DNA from: Luteimonas deserti
GTDB lineage: Bacteria > Pseudomonadota > Gammaproteobacteria > Xanthomonadales > Xanthomonadaceae
Assembly (NCBI RefSeq): GCF_013425765.1
Contig: NZ_JACCJZ010000020.1
Span: forward strand, 744,001-808,000
DNA length: 64,000 nucleotides
Direction: 5' to 3'
A program made the position numbers and the translations under genes. The notes below the pieces were generated by a model. The model saw nothing but the letters and a program-made list of their open reading frames with translations, did not search any database and was not told the origin of the DNA. Positions 47,114 to 56,450 of the stretch are shown here, piece by piece; position 1 is the stretch's first letter; each line of letters opens with the position of its first letter.

Positions 47114-49975
47114 ATGAACGACCGGACCGCCCGCTATCTGCGGGCCAAAGAGATCGTGGCCACGGCCGACGGGCTGCCGCCGGAGGACCGCGCCGCGTTC
47201 GTGGCGCGAGAATGCAGCGGAGACGCGGCGCTGCTGGCGGAAGTGGCCTGGATGCGCAAGGCGCTCGCGTCGGAAACCACCTTGCCTACGATACGATGGG
47301 AGCCGGAGGAACCACTCGAGCTGGACGGCGAACAGCTGTCGGGGCCGTCGGAGCGCGATTACCGCGTGGTGCGGCGCATCGGTCACGGCGGAATGGGCGT
47401 CGTGTACCTGGCCGAGCGCTGTCAGGACGGCTTCGTCCAGCGGGTCGCGCTGAAACTCCTCCGGCGCGCGGTCGGCGACAGTCGGCCGATGCTCGAGCGC
47501 TTCCAGCGGGAGCGCGCGTTGCTGGCGCGTCTGGAACATCCGGGCATCGCGCGGCTCGTCGACGGCGGGCTGTTGGCCGACGGACAGCCGTTCCTCGCGA
47601 TCGAGTACGTCGAGGGCGAGCACATCGACCGCTGGTGTCGCGAGCATTCCCCGGATCTGCGTCAGCGTCTGGAGTTGTTCCTGCAGGTCTGCGCCGCGGT
47701 CGAATACGCCCATCGGCACCTGGTGATCCACCGCGACCTCAAGCCCGGCAACATCCTCGTGACCCCCGACGGGCGGACGAAGCTGCTGGACTTCGGAATC
47801 GCCAGGCTGCTCGACACCGGGGACGGCACGCCGGTCGAGGCCACCGAATTCGGACAGCACGCCCTGACGGTGGCCTACGCCAGCCCCGAGCAGATCACCC
47901 AGAAACCCCTGTCGGTGGCGACCGACATCTATTCGCTCGGCGTGGTCCTCTACCAGCTGGTGTGCGGCCAGCAGCCGTTCGGACACCACGGCTCGTCGTT
48001 CGACGCCTCCCGCGCCATCGTCGCCGGCGAGGTGATCCCGCCCAGCCGGCAGGCGAAGGGAAGCGGGGGGCTCGCCCGCATTCCGGCCGATATCGATGCC
48101 ATCGTCCTGAAGTCCATGCGCCGCGAGACCGACGCCCGCTATGTCTCGGTCTCGGCGTTGGCCGCCGATGTCGTGCGTTTCCTGCAGCGACGCCCGATCG
48201 ACGCCCGGCGCAGCCATGTGGGGTATCGCGCCCGGCGGTTCGTGTCGCGCAACCGCTGGCCGCTGGCTGCCGGCGGCGTGATCGCGCTGACGCTGACCGC
48301 CGGTATCACGGTGTCGCTGGCGGCACTGTCCAGCGCCCGTGGGCAGCAGCATCTCGCCGAGCAGCGGCAGCAGCAGCTCGAGCGCATCACCGCGTTCCAG
48401 CAGGACATGCTCGAGAGCGTGGACATCGACGCGATGGGGCATGCGATGTGGCAAGCGCAGCGCGACGCCATCGTGGCCGCCGCCAGCGGCAACGGGCCCG
48501 ACCCCGGTGCGGTGCAACGCCTGGACGACGCGCTGGCGCGGGTGCCCGCAACCGACATCGCGCGCGAGGCGCTGGACCGCTTCGTCGTCATGCATGCGCT
48601 CGCCCGGGTGGAGGACGATTTCGCCGACACTCCGCAGCTCGCGGCCGACATGCGGCATTCGATGGCGCGCGTGCTTCTGGGCATCGGCCAGTACGGGTCG
48701 GCCATCACCGAGCTCGAGCGTGTTCTCGAGAAGCGCACACGGGTTCTGCCGCCGGGTGATCCCCGGATCGTATCGGTGCTCGTGGACCTGGGCGCAGCCC
48801 GGCTGCAGGCCGGCGACATCGTCGGGGCGAACCGCAGCTACACGATGGCGGCGGAGGGTCTCCCGGGTCTGGACGCGGACGACGCCTTGCGCCTGGCGGT
48901 CGAGGCCGGCGCGGCGCGCACACTGGCGGCACGGGGCGAGCTCCAGGCGGCACTGGAGCGGCAGAGTGGTCTGATCCGACGCTGGTCGACGGTACTCGAC
49001 CCGCACGACGCCGCGCTGCTCGAGCTGCGCCGCGACGAGGTCCAGACACTGTCCAGGCTCGGACGTCGGGAGGAGGCGCGGGAACGCATGGCGGCGCTGC
49101 TGCCGCATTACGAGGCCAGTGTCGGTGCCGGCGACCGCAAGACGCTGACCGCCCGTCTGACGTTCGCCGAGCTCACGAACACGCTCAACGAGTACGAGGA
49201 ATCCCAGCGCCAGGCGCATGCGGTGGTGCTGGAACGCGAGCGCCGGCTCGGGCGCGACCATCCCGATACGCTGATGGCGCTCGCGCTGGAAGGCGCGAAC
49301 CGCGTCCGGCTCGCACAGGCCGAGCCTGCGTTCTCGCAGACCGAGCGCTTCATGCGCGAGCTGCTGGCGAGGCAGGTGCGCGTCCTGGGCGCGGACCATC
49401 CGCAGACGCTCGCCAGCCAGAGCGATCTGGTGCGCCTGCTCGGCAAGCAGGCCGATCCGGACAAGACGCGCCAGGCGCTGCAGCTGCATACCGAGGTGTG
49501 GCGGGCCCGACAGCGCCTCCTCGGGCCGGACCATCTGGACACCATCTTCTCGCTCGGTGGCCTGGCGAACCTGCAGCGCAAGCTGGGACGAAACGAGGAA
49601 GCGATCGCGACCGCGCAGGAAACGTTGCGGCGCTTCGAGCGGACCGTCCCCGATCATCGCCTCGTGTCCGCCACGTGGGAATTGATCGGCGCGGCGCAGT
49701 ACTCGGCCGGTCGCCTGCGGCTTGCACGCGACGCCTACGCCCGGTCGCTCGCACAGCGCGACGCGATGAACGGGCCGCTCGATGCGCATACGATCGAAAG
49801 TGCGTCCGGGCTCTACGCCACGCTGTTCGCGCTGGGGGACGAGGCCGGCATGGCGCGGGTACGCTCGCGGCATCTCGACCCGGTCCTCCAGCTCGACGTC
49901 GCGACACTCAACGCCAGCATGCTCGGCATCCGCGAAACGGCGCGACGCGCCCTGCAGGGACAGAATGACGACTGA
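47114..49975 (+). CDS. Membrane Ser/Thr protein kinase with TPR sensor domain (PknS-like)
   Basis: The 953-residue protein has a Hanks-type kinase domain at about 83-350. The Gly loop is IGHGGMGVVYLAE, the ATP Lys is K114 (VALKLL), the catalytic loop is HRDLKPGN (D208), DFG is at 226-228, and the activation segment ends ASPEQI. A membrane helix lies near 385-405 (LAAGGVIALTLTAGITVSLAAL). The large C-terminal half is TPR-like. It overlaps an ECF sigma gene. This matches the PknS/EcfK pair that controls T6SS in X. citri, where the kinase phosphorylates and activates the sigma factor. ATG 47114 is preferred over the longer open frame. Confidence 0.9.
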   Translation: MNDRTARYLRAKEIVATADGLPPEDRAAFVARECSGDAALLAEVAWMRKALASETTLPTIRWEPEEPLELDGEQLSGPSERDYRVVRRIGHGGMGVVYLAERCQDGFVQRVALKLLRRAVGDSRPMLERFQRERALLARLEHPGIARLVDGGLLADGQPFLAIEYVEGEHIDRWCREHSPDLRQRLELFLQVCAAVEYAHRHLVIHRDLKPGNILVTPDGRTKLLDFGIARLLDTGDGTPVEATEFGQHALTVAYASPEQITQKPLSVATDIYSLGVVLYQLVCGQQPFGHHGSSFDASRAIVAGEVIPPSRQAKGSGGLARIPADIDAIVLKSMRRETDARYVSVSALAADVVRFLQRRPIDARRSHVGYRARRFVSRNRWPLAAGGVIALTLTAGITVSLAALSSARGQQHLAEQRQQQLERITAFQQDMLESVDIDAMGHAMWQAQRDAIVAAASGNGPDPGAVQRLDDALARVPATDIAREALDRFVVMHALARVEDDFADTPQLAADMRHSMARVLLGIGQYGSAITELERVLEKRTRVLPPGDPRIVSVLVDLGAARLQAGDIVGANRSYTMAAEGLPGLDADDALRLAVEAGAARTLAARGELQAALERQSGLIRRWSTVLDPHDAALLELRRDEVQTLSRLGRREEARERMAALLPHYEASVGAGDRKTLTARLTFAELTNTLNEYEESQRQAHAVVLERERRLGRDHPDTLMALALEGANRVRLAQAEPAFSQTERFMRELLARQVRVLGADHPQTLASQSDLVRLLGKQADPDKTRQALQLHTEVWRARQRLLGPDHLDTIFSLGGLANLQRKLGRNEEAIATAQETLRRFERTVPDHRLVSATWELIGAAQYSAGRLRLARDAYARSLAQRDAMNGPLDAHTIESASGLYATLFALGDEAGMARVRSRHLDPVLQLDVATLNASMLGIRETARRALQGQNDD

Positions 49976-50573
49976 CCGCACCGGAGAAGCCCGCCACGTC
50001 GCCGAGATGCGGGGCGGGGCGGCCGACGACGACGTCACGACGTGGCTGCATGCGGCAGCGGCAGGCGATGCGCACGCGATGGAGCAGGTCATGCGCCAGA
50101 TGTACGCCGCGTTGCGCCAGGTCGCGCGCCAGCAACTCGGCGGCGAGTACCAGCCCAGGACGCTCAGCGCCACGGAACTCGTGAGCGAGGGCTTCCTTCG
50201 GCTGTTCGGCGGGGCGTCGATGCCGAAGATCGAGGACCGGCGGCACCTGCTCGGGATGTCGGCCCGGGTCATGCGCCAGGTCCTCATCGATGCCGCCCGC
50301 CGGCGCAACGCGAGCAAGCGGCCCGCGGCCGAGGACCGGATCGCGCTGACGGAGATCGTGGACTCGCTGGGCGGGGGCGCCGAGCCCGAGGAGCTGGGCC
50401 GCGTGCTCGACGAACTTGATGCCATCGATCCGCGCCAGGCGCGCATCGTGGAACTGAAGTTCTTCGTCGGGCTCACCGAGGAGGAGATCGCCGCGCTGCT
50501 CGAGCTCTCGACGGCCACCGTGCAGCGCGAATGGCGCATCGCCAGGGCCTGGCTGCGCCGCGAGCTCGGCTGA
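49965..50573 (+). CDS. ECF-type sigma factor paired with the kinase (EcfK-like)
   Basis: The 202-residue protein is a sigma-70 family ECF factor. Region 2 covers AALRQVARQQLGGEYQPRTLSATELVSEGFLRLFG through LGMSARVMRQVLIDAARRR. Region 4 covers DPRQARIVELKFFVGLTEEEIAALLELSTATVQREWRIARAWL. The insert TLSATELVSEGFLRL is typical of the kinase-linked ECF group. ATG 49965 overlaps the kinase stop by 11 bases, so the two are translationally coupled. It probably drives T6SS operons; candidate targets are the shared elements at 33154 and 56433. Confidence 0.92.
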   Translation: MTTDRTGEARHVAEMRGGAADDDVTTWLHAAAAGDAHAMEQVMRQMYAALRQVARQQLGGEYQPRTLSATELVSEGFLRLFGGASMPKIEDRRHLLGMSARVMRQVLIDAARRRNASKRPAAEDRIALTEIVDSLGGGAEPEELGRVLDELDAIDPRQARIVELKFFVGLTEEEIAALLELSTATVQREWRIARAWLRRELG

Positions 50574-50768
50574 AGGGGCCACGCTCGGCACGCGACGATC
50601 CGGCCGGGGTCGCCGGACTTCCGACGGGGCGGAATCTCGCGTCGGCGCGCACGTCGAGGCGCGCCGGACGCCCGCGGCGCGAGGATGCGCCGGGTTCTGA
50701 GACGAATCGTCGGGCGACGGCGCGAGGTCCTCGCGACCATCCGGGTCGGTCCCGTCGAGTTCGCCAGC

Positions 50769-51056
50769 ATGTTGCCTGCCGCCCGCCTCACCGACATGCA
50801 TGCCTGTCCGATGGTCACCGGCGTGGTGCCGCACGTCGGCGGCCCGATCCTCGCGCCCGGTGCGCCGACCGTGCTGGTCGGCAACCTGCCCGCGGCACGC
50901 GTGGGCGACAGCTGCGTCTGCGTGGGGCCGCCCGACACCATCGTCGTCGGGGTGCCGAACATTCTGATCATGGGCCAGCCGGCCGCCCGCCTGACCTCGG
51001 CCACGGCCCACGGCGGCGTGATCGTCGCCGGCCTGCCGACGGTGCTCTACGGATGA
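50769..51056 (+). CDS. T6SS PAAR-repeat spike tip protein
   Basis: PAAR proteins cap the VgrG spike and sharpen it. The 95-residue product begins MLPAARLTDMHACPMVTG, with the PAAR-type VGGPILAPGAPTVLVGNLPAARVGD and the closing AHGGVIVAGLPTVLYG. It has no effector extension, so it is a plain tip. The open frame 28 codons upstream is Arg-rich and unlike PAAR proteins. Its stop overlaps the next start (ATGA). Confidence 0.92.
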   Translation: MLPAARLTDMHACPMVTGVVPHVGGPILAPGAPTVLVGNLPAARVGDSCVCVGPPDTIVVGVPNILIMGQPAARLTSATAHGGVIVAGLPTVLYG

Positions 51057-52393
51057 ACGCCTCGGCTGCGCACATCGCCGCCCATGCCCCCGCGGACGTC
51101 GCGCAACGCCTGCAACGCGCACTCGAGTCCCATCGCGCGCAGGACGCCGCCGCTGCCGAGGCGGACTATCTCGAGGTGCTCGCGATGGATGCCGGGCAGC
51201 CGGACGCGCTGCATTTCCTCGGCGTCCTGCGTCACCAGCAAGGCGACAGCGAGGCCGCCATCGGCCTGATCGGCCAGGCCCTGCAGCGGGCGCCACGGCA
51301 CGCCGACATCCACAACAACCTCGGCAACATCCACAAGGAGCGCGGCGACGCGGTGGCGGCGGAAGGCTGTTATCGCCGTGCGCTCGTCCTGCAGCCCGCC
51401 CATGTGCACGCACTGGGCAACCTGGCGGTGGCGCTGGAACTGCAGGGACGCCTCGACGACGCCTTCAATGCCTACGGGTTGCTGATCAGCGCGGCGCCCG
51501 GGTACGCGCACGGCTTCCATCTGCTCGGACTGTTCCTGCGCGACCACGCCAGGGAGCCCGCGCATGCGCAGCAGGCCGTCGCCTGCCTGCGCCGCGCCTT
51601 CGAACTCGACCCGGGCAACCTGCGCGCCTTGGCGGCGCTGGGCAGCGTGCTCTACATGCTCGGCGAACATGACCAGGCGCGCCGGGTCTATGCCGACTGG
51701 CTGGCCCGCGATCCGGAGTCCGCGCTGGCCCGGCACATGCTGGCCGCGTGCGGGGGCGCGCCCATTCCCGATCGCGCGGGCGACACCTACGTGCGCCAGC
51801 TGTTCGACGCATTCGCCTCCAGCTTCGACGAGCAGCTGTTGCACAACCTCGACTATCGCGCACCGCAGCTGCTGTGCACGGCGCTGGGCCACGCCCTGCA
51901 GGGCCGCACGGATCTCGACGTGCTCGACGCGGGATGCGGCACCGGCCTCTGCGCGCCGCTGCTGCGGCCCTGGGCGCGACGCCTCGAAGGCGTCGATCTC
52001 TCGCCCGGCATGTTGGCCCAGGCGCGACGGCGCGGCGGCTATGACGCCCTCGTCGAAGCCGAGCTCACCGCGCATCTCGAAGTCTCGCCCGGTGCGTTCG
52101 ACCTGGTGGCATCGGCCGACACGCTGGTCTATTTCGGCGATCTGCACCGGGTCTGCGCGGCTGCGTTCGCAGCGCTTCGGGCCGGCGGCCGCTTCGGTTT
52201 CTCGGTCGAGGCACACGACGAGGTGCTGTTCGATCTCGGGCCCAGCGGACGCTACCGGCACGGACGCGCGCATGTGGCGGCGGCGCTCATGACGGCTGGC
52301 TTCACCGACATCGACATCCAGTCCCAGGCGCTGCGCAACGAGAGCGGGGCGCCGGTGCAGGGCTGGGTCGTCACTGCGCGCCGCGCCGGCTGA
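51053..52393 (+). CDS. TPR-containing SAM-dependent methyltransferase
   Basis: The 446-residue protein joins about six TPRs (residues 15-240; for example DIHNNLGNIHKERGDAVAAEGCYRRALVLQP) to a class I methyltransferase. Motif I is LDVLDAGCGTGLCAPLL, with VDLSPGMLAQAR and FDLVASADTLVYFGDL following. It is coupled to PAAR (ATGA overlap) and 15 bases before vgrG, so it is embedded in the spike module. Such a gene is not a T6SS core component. Possible roles are effector loading or modification of a T6SS protein; both are inference. Confidence 0.85.
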   Translation: MNASAAHIAAHAPADVAQRLQRALESHRAQDAAAAEADYLEVLAMDAGQPDALHFLGVLRHQQGDSEAAIGLIGQALQRAPRHADIHNNLGNIHKERGDAVAAEGCYRRALVLQPAHVHALGNLAVALELQGRLDDAFNAYGLLISAAPGYAHGFHLLGLFLRDHAREPAHAQQAVACLRRAFELDPGNLRALAALGSVLYMLGEHDQARRVYADWLARDPESALARHMLAACGGAPIPDRAGDTYVRQLFDAFASSFDEQLLHNLDYRAPQLLCTALGHALQGRTDLDVLDAGCGTGLCAPLLRPWARRLEGVDLSPGMLAQARRRGGYDALVEAELTAHLEVSPGAFDLVASADTLVYFGDLHRVCAAAFAALRAGGRFGFSVEAHDEVLFDLGPSGRYRHGRAHVAAALMTAGFTDIDIQSQALRNESGAPVQGWVVTARRAG

Positions 52394-52408
52394 GGGCACA
52401 TACACCCC

Positions 52409-54448
52409 GTGGCTCGCGATACGCGCAATTTCGTCCTCTTGTCCGACCACGGCGACACCTTGCGGCTGGTGTCGATGCGGGGCAGCGAGCGGCTCGGCGC
52501 GCTCTTCGACTTTCGGCTGCGTGTCGCGTCGCGCGATCCCAAGCTCGATCTGGTGGCGATGCTGGGCACGCCGATGCGGGTGCACATGGCCATGCCCGAC
52601 GGCTTCGAGCGCTGGTTCCACGGCATCGTCGTCGAGGCTGCGCAGGACGGGTTCACGGTCATCGACGACGTGCGCCATGCGCTCTACGCGCTGGTCCTCG
52701 CGCCGAAGCCCTGGCTGCTGACCCAGCGCAGCCACAGCCGCGTGTTCGCCAATCGGGATGCGGTGGACATCGTACGCAAGGTCCTCGCGGACATCGGCTA
52801 TTCGGACGTGCGCACCAGTACCACGGGCCGGTTGCCGGTGCGGGAAACCTGCGTCCAGTACCGCGAGGACGATTTCGCGTTCATCAGCCGGCTGATGGAG
52901 CAGGAAGGCCTGTACTACTGGTTCGAGCACGAGGACCAGCGTCATGTGATGGTGCTGGCAGACGGCATCGGGGCCCACGCCGGATTGCGCAGCGGCCGCG
53001 CGGTGGGCTGGATCGACGGTGCGCTACAGCGCGACCGCGCCGCCACCGGCGTCGCCGAATGGCGCCCGGCGCATGCGGTGCACGCGACCGCGGCACGTCT
53101 GACCGACTTCGATCCCCTGCAGCCGCGTGCGTCGCTCGAAGGTCGCGGCGATGCGGTGGCGGCGTCGGGGCTGCACGGGGTGGACGCGCTGGAGCTGTTC
53201 GACTTCGCAGGCGCGCAGACCAGTGCCGGCGAGCACCGGCGCCTGGCGCAAGTCCAACTGGAAGCGCGCAGCGCCGCGCGAGCCCGCTACACGGCCTGCA
53301 GCGACGTTTACGGCATCGCGGCCGGCGCCCTGTTCGATCTTCGGGGCTCCCCGGGCCGCCGGTTCGACCAGGGCTATCTGGTCACCGCCGCGCAATACGA
53401 GCTCACCGTTGCCGGCCCCGCATCCGGAGACGAGGCCGGAACGCCGCCGTGGACCTGCACGTTCGAAGCGATCGACAGCCGCCTCCCGTTCCGCAGTCCG
53501 CAGACGACGCCGCGCCCGCTGATCGCAGGATTGCAGACCGCGACCGTCTGCGATGCCGGCGGGGCGGGAGAGGACGAGGCCATCGTGGTCGACCAGCACG
53601 GCCGGGTGCACGTGAAGTTCCATTGGGCGGCCAGCGCGAAAGGCGACGAGCGCGACCAGGTGCAGTCCTGCCCGGTCCGCGTGGCATCCCCGTGGGCCGG
53701 CAAACAGTGGGGCATGGTGCATATACCGCGGGTCGGCCAGGAAGTCGTGGTGAGTTTCCTCGAAGGCGATCCGGACCGGCCGCTGATCGTGGGCAGCGTC
53801 TACAACGGCGACCACGCGCCGCCGTATCCGCTGCCCGCCGAGAAGACCCGCAGTGGCATCCGCAGCCGCAGCGAAAGCGGCGGCGCGGCGGACTTCAACG
53901 AGATCCGCTTCGAGGACAAGAAGGGCAGCGAGGAGCTGTTCTTCCACGCCCAGAAGGATCTGCGCGAGGAAGTGGAGAACGACCATCACGTGCTGATCGA
54001 GCACGACCAGATCGGCGAGGTCAGGAACGACCAGACCGGCAAGGTGGGCCGTGACCGTGCGCACAAGGTCGGCAACGACGATGCGCTGGAGGTCGGGAAC
54101 AACGGCACGACCCGAATCGGCAGCAAGTTCAAGCTCGACGCCGGCAGCGAGATCGAACTGGTCACCGGCCAGTCGAGCATCGTCATGAAGAGCAACGGCG
54201 ACATCCGGATCAAGGGTATGAACATCGTCATCGAGGGCCAGCAGTCGATCGCGGCGGAAGGCGGCGTGCAGGTCAAGATCAAGGCGGGGGCGACGATGGA
54301 GGTCAAGGCCGGCGCGACGATGACCCTCAAGTCCGACGCGATGCTCACCGCCGAGGGCGGCGCCACGGCGACGGTCAAGGCACCGGTGCTGAACCTGCAG
54401 GGTCAGGGACTGGCGCAGCTCTCGGCGCCGCTGATCAAGATCGGATGA
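52409..54448 (+). CDS. vgrG: T6SS spike protein VgrG
   Basis: VgrG (TssI) trimers form the spike that carries effectors. The 679-residue protein has the gp27-like part with the family string YREDDFAFISRLMEQEGLYYWFEH. The gp5 OB-fold follows (DQHGRVHVKFHW ... VRVASPWAGKQWG), then EVVVSFLEGDPDRPLIVGSVYN. The C-terminal beta-helix has repeated VKIKAGATMEVKAGATM-like strands and ends at a short Ile-Lys-Ile-Gly, with no added toxin domain. Start is GTG 52409, with weak Shine-Dalgarno. The stop overlaps the DUF6931 gene. Confidence 0.95.
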   Translation: MARDTRNFVLLSDHGDTLRLVSMRGSERLGALFDFRLRVASRDPKLDLVAMLGTPMRVHMAMPDGFERWFHGIVVEAAQDGFTVIDDVRHALYALVLAPKPWLLTQRSHSRVFANRDAVDIVRKVLADIGYSDVRTSTTGRLPVRETCVQYREDDFAFISRLMEQEGLYYWFEHEDQRHVMVLADGIGAHAGLRSGRAVGWIDGALQRDRAATGVAEWRPAHAVHATAARLTDFDPLQPRASLEGRGDAVAASGLHGVDALELFDFAGAQTSAGEHRRLAQVQLEARSAARARYTACSDVYGIAAGALFDLRGSPGRRFDQGYLVTAAQYELTVAGPASGDEAGTPPWTCTFEAIDSRLPFRSPQTTPRPLIAGLQTATVCDAGGAGEDEAIVVDQHGRVHVKFHWAASAKGDERDQVQSCPVRVASPWAGKQWGMVHIPRVGQEVVVSFLEGDPDRPLIVGSVYNGDHAPPYPLPAEKTRSGIRSRSESGGAADFNEIRFEDKKGSEELFFHAQKDLREEVENDHHVLIEHDQIGEVRNDQTGKVGRDRAHKVGNDDALEVGNNGTTRIGSKFKLDAGSEIELVTGQSSIVMKSNGDIRIKGMNIVIEGQQSIAAEGGVQVKIKAGATMEVKAGATMTLKSDAMLTAEGGATATVKAPVLNLQGQGLAQLSAPLIKIG

Positions 54449-55032
54449 GGCCGACCGTGGACGATCCAGTGGCCCAGGCCTGCATCGAGATGGGTGTCGA
54501 GGACCGGGCGCGTGCGCTGCTCGCTCCCGGGCTGTCCGCGCAGGAGGCGGTGCAGGTCCTGCTGGATGCCCACCAGGTGCAGGCCGCGCTGCAGTTGCTG
54601 GCGCGTCTGCTGCCCAAGCGCTACGTGGTGGCCTGGTTGTGCCAGTGCGCGCGGGGCGAGGCGCTGGGCGACGACGACCGCGCCGGCGCGGCCCTGGCCG
54701 AACAGTGGGTCAGGGACCCGATCGAGCACAACCGCCGCATCGCCTACGAATTCGCGAGTGCCGACGGCTACTGCACGCTGGGCGGCTGGCTCGCCGCGGC
54801 CGCCGGCTGGTCGGGCGGAAGCCTCGCGCCCGCCGCGCAGGAGACGCCCGTGCCGCCGCCGCCGTTCCTGACCGCACGCGCGGCGACGGCGGCCGTCAAC
54901 CTGCTCGCGGCGATCGAGCCCGACCGCCTCGACACGCGTCGCATCGCCTTCGCGCAACGCGCTCTGGTGTTGCTGGCCGACCACGCGGGTGCCAGTGCGC
55001 CCCGCACCGACTCTACGAGGACCCCGACGTGA
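54445..55032 (+). CDS. DUF6931-like T6SS-associated protein
   Basis: A 195-residue helical, Ala-rich protein, with VEDRARALLAPGLSAQEAVQVLL and ALQLLARLLPKRYVVAWLCQCAR. The gene sits between vgrG and the FHA gene, coupled at both ends (ATGA with vgrG, GTGA with tagH). I recall similar proteins next to T6SS spike genes (DUF6931), but the function is unknown. An adaptor or chaperone role is only suggested by position. Confidence 0.65.
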   Translation: MRPTVDDPVAQACIEMGVEDRARALLAPGLSAQEAVQVLLDAHQVQAALQLLARLLPKRYVVAWLCQCARGEALGDDDRAGAALAEQWVRDPIEHNRRIAYEFASADGYCTLGGWLAAAAGWSGGSLAPAAQETPVPPPPFLTARAATAAVNLLAAIEPDRLDTRRIAFAQRALVLLADHAGASAPRTDSTRTPT

Positions 55033-56345
55033 ACGAGCGCAGCCTGACCCTCAAGATCGTCGGCGCGCAGCCACCGGCCGGCGTGCGCGCCATGCATGTG
55101 TTCCGGGCGTCCGGCGGCAGTATCGGCCGCGCGGACGACTGCGACTGGGTCCTCGCGGCGCCCGGCATCTCGCGCGTGCATGCGGTCGTTCGCTATGTCC
55201 ACGGGCTGTACTTCCTGGAGGACCGCAGCACCAACGGCATGCTGCGCAACGGCGCGCCGCTGTCGCGCGGTGAGCCGGTCACGCTCGACGACGGGGACAG
55301 GCTGCAGATGGACAGCTTCGAGCTGGCCGTCGGTCTTGCCGTCGATGCAGCGGCGGCCGGACCATCGCCCCTGGATGTCGCAGCCGATGAAGACCGCACC
55401 ATCGTCGTGCCGGCCGCGGCGGCCGCAGGCACCACGTCGGCGGCGGCGTCCGTGCACTTCGGCCGCGAGGACGACGACTGGGATTTCGGCCTCGGGCCCG
55501 CGACGCCGGAACCGCACGCGCGCGTCGTGCCGGCGACCGCGCCCTCGCACATGCACGCGCCCGCCGGCGACGGGCTCGACGCCCTTCTCGCAGGCTTCGG
55601 TGGCGCGGCACCTCCGCCCGAACTCGATCCGCTGCGCCTGTTCGACCCGGTGCCGGCGCCGCCACCTGCGGCCGGCGGCCACTGGAACCACTCGGACGCA
55701 GCGAGCGCGCATTTCCAACCGCCACGCGGGGCAAACGGCGCGGGCGTGCAACTGCCGGAGACCTGGGACCTCACCCAGGGCGACTTCGCGCCCCGTCCTT
55801 CGCCCGCCAGCCCGCCGGCGGGTCCTGCCGCCGGCGACGATGTCGACGCGATCCTGCGGATCGTGGTCGACGGCGTCATGGAGACGCTGCGCGCACGCGC
55901 GGAGATCAAGAACACGTTCCGGCTGCCGGTGACGATCATCCAGCGCAGCGAGAACAATCCACTGAAGTTCGCGGCCACCCCGGACGAGGCGATGCGGCGC
56001 CTGTTCGAGCGCGACAGCGCGTTTCTCGGCGGATCCGACGCATTCGAGGACGCGTTCGACGACATCCGCTGCCACCAGATGGCCATGTTGGCCGGGATGC
56101 GCGCCGCCTTCGAATCGCTGCTGGCGCATTTCAGCCCGGAGCGGGTGGAACGGGAGGTCGATGCGGGCGGACGCGGCCTCTTCGGTGGCAAGGCCCGCTA
56201 CTGGGAGCGGTATCGCGACGACTTCGGACGTGCCGCCAAGGACCCGGACACCGCGTTCCGCATGCTGTTCGGTGACGAGTTCGCCCGCGCCTACGAGGCG
56301 CAGCTTGCGCGCCTGAAGAGCGCGCGCAGGCGGAACGCCCGCTAG
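55029..56345 (+). CDS. tagH: T6SS FHA-domain regulator TagH
   Basis: The 438-residue protein has an N-terminal forkhead-associated domain (about residues 25-95: GSIGRADDCDWVLAAPGISRVHA ... DRSTNGMLRNG), a phosphothreonine reader. A long Pro/Ala-rich linker follows, then the TagH C-terminal domain (FRLPVTIIQRSENNPLKFAA ... LFGDEFARAYEAQL). In P. aeruginosa, Fha1 is phosphorylated by PpkA and dephosphorylated by PppA to trigger firing. Here the kinase partner may be the 47114 kinase and the phosphatase is the pppA gene at 63434. Start is GTG 55029. Confidence 0.93.
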   Translation: MNERSLTLKIVGAQPPAGVRAMHVFRASGGSIGRADDCDWVLAAPGISRVHAVVRYVHGLYFLEDRSTNGMLRNGAPLSRGEPVTLDDGDRLQMDSFELAVGLAVDAAAAGPSPLDVAADEDRTIVVPAAAAAGTTSAAASVHFGREDDDWDFGLGPATPEPHARVVPATAPSHMHAPAGDGLDALLAGFGGAAPPPELDPLRLFDPVPAPPPAAGGHWNHSDAASAHFQPPRGANGAGVQLPETWDLTQGDFAPRPSPASPPAGPAAGDDVDAILRIVVDGVMETLRARAEIKNTFRLPVTIIQRSENNPLKFAATPDEAMRRLFERDSAFLGGSDAFEDAFDDIRCHQMAMLAGMRAAFESLLAHFSPERVEREVDAGGRGLFGGKARYWERYRDDFGRAAKDPDTAFRMLFGDEFARAYEAQLARLKSARRRNAR

Positions 56346-56432
56346 GCGCCGGTCGGCGGGCGACGGCCGCCCGGAGTGGCGCCCGGCTCCACGTGCCGGC
56401 GGGCCCGACGTGCCGGATGCCGTGCGCGGCAC

Positions 56433-56450
56433 TGAGACGGAATGTCGGGC
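56433..56450 (+). promoter_or_regulatory. T6SS promoter element, copy 2 (upstream of tssK)
   Basis: TGAGACGGAATGTCGGGC matches the element upstream of tssB (33154-33171) at 15 of 18 positions. It is followed at once by the dyad GCCGCGG-TCCT-CCGCGGC (56452-56469). It lies in the 238-base gap after tagH, 133 bases before tssK, and so suggests that tssK-tssL-tssM-tagF-pppA form a separate unit. The sigma-factor link is inference. Confidence 0.5.
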
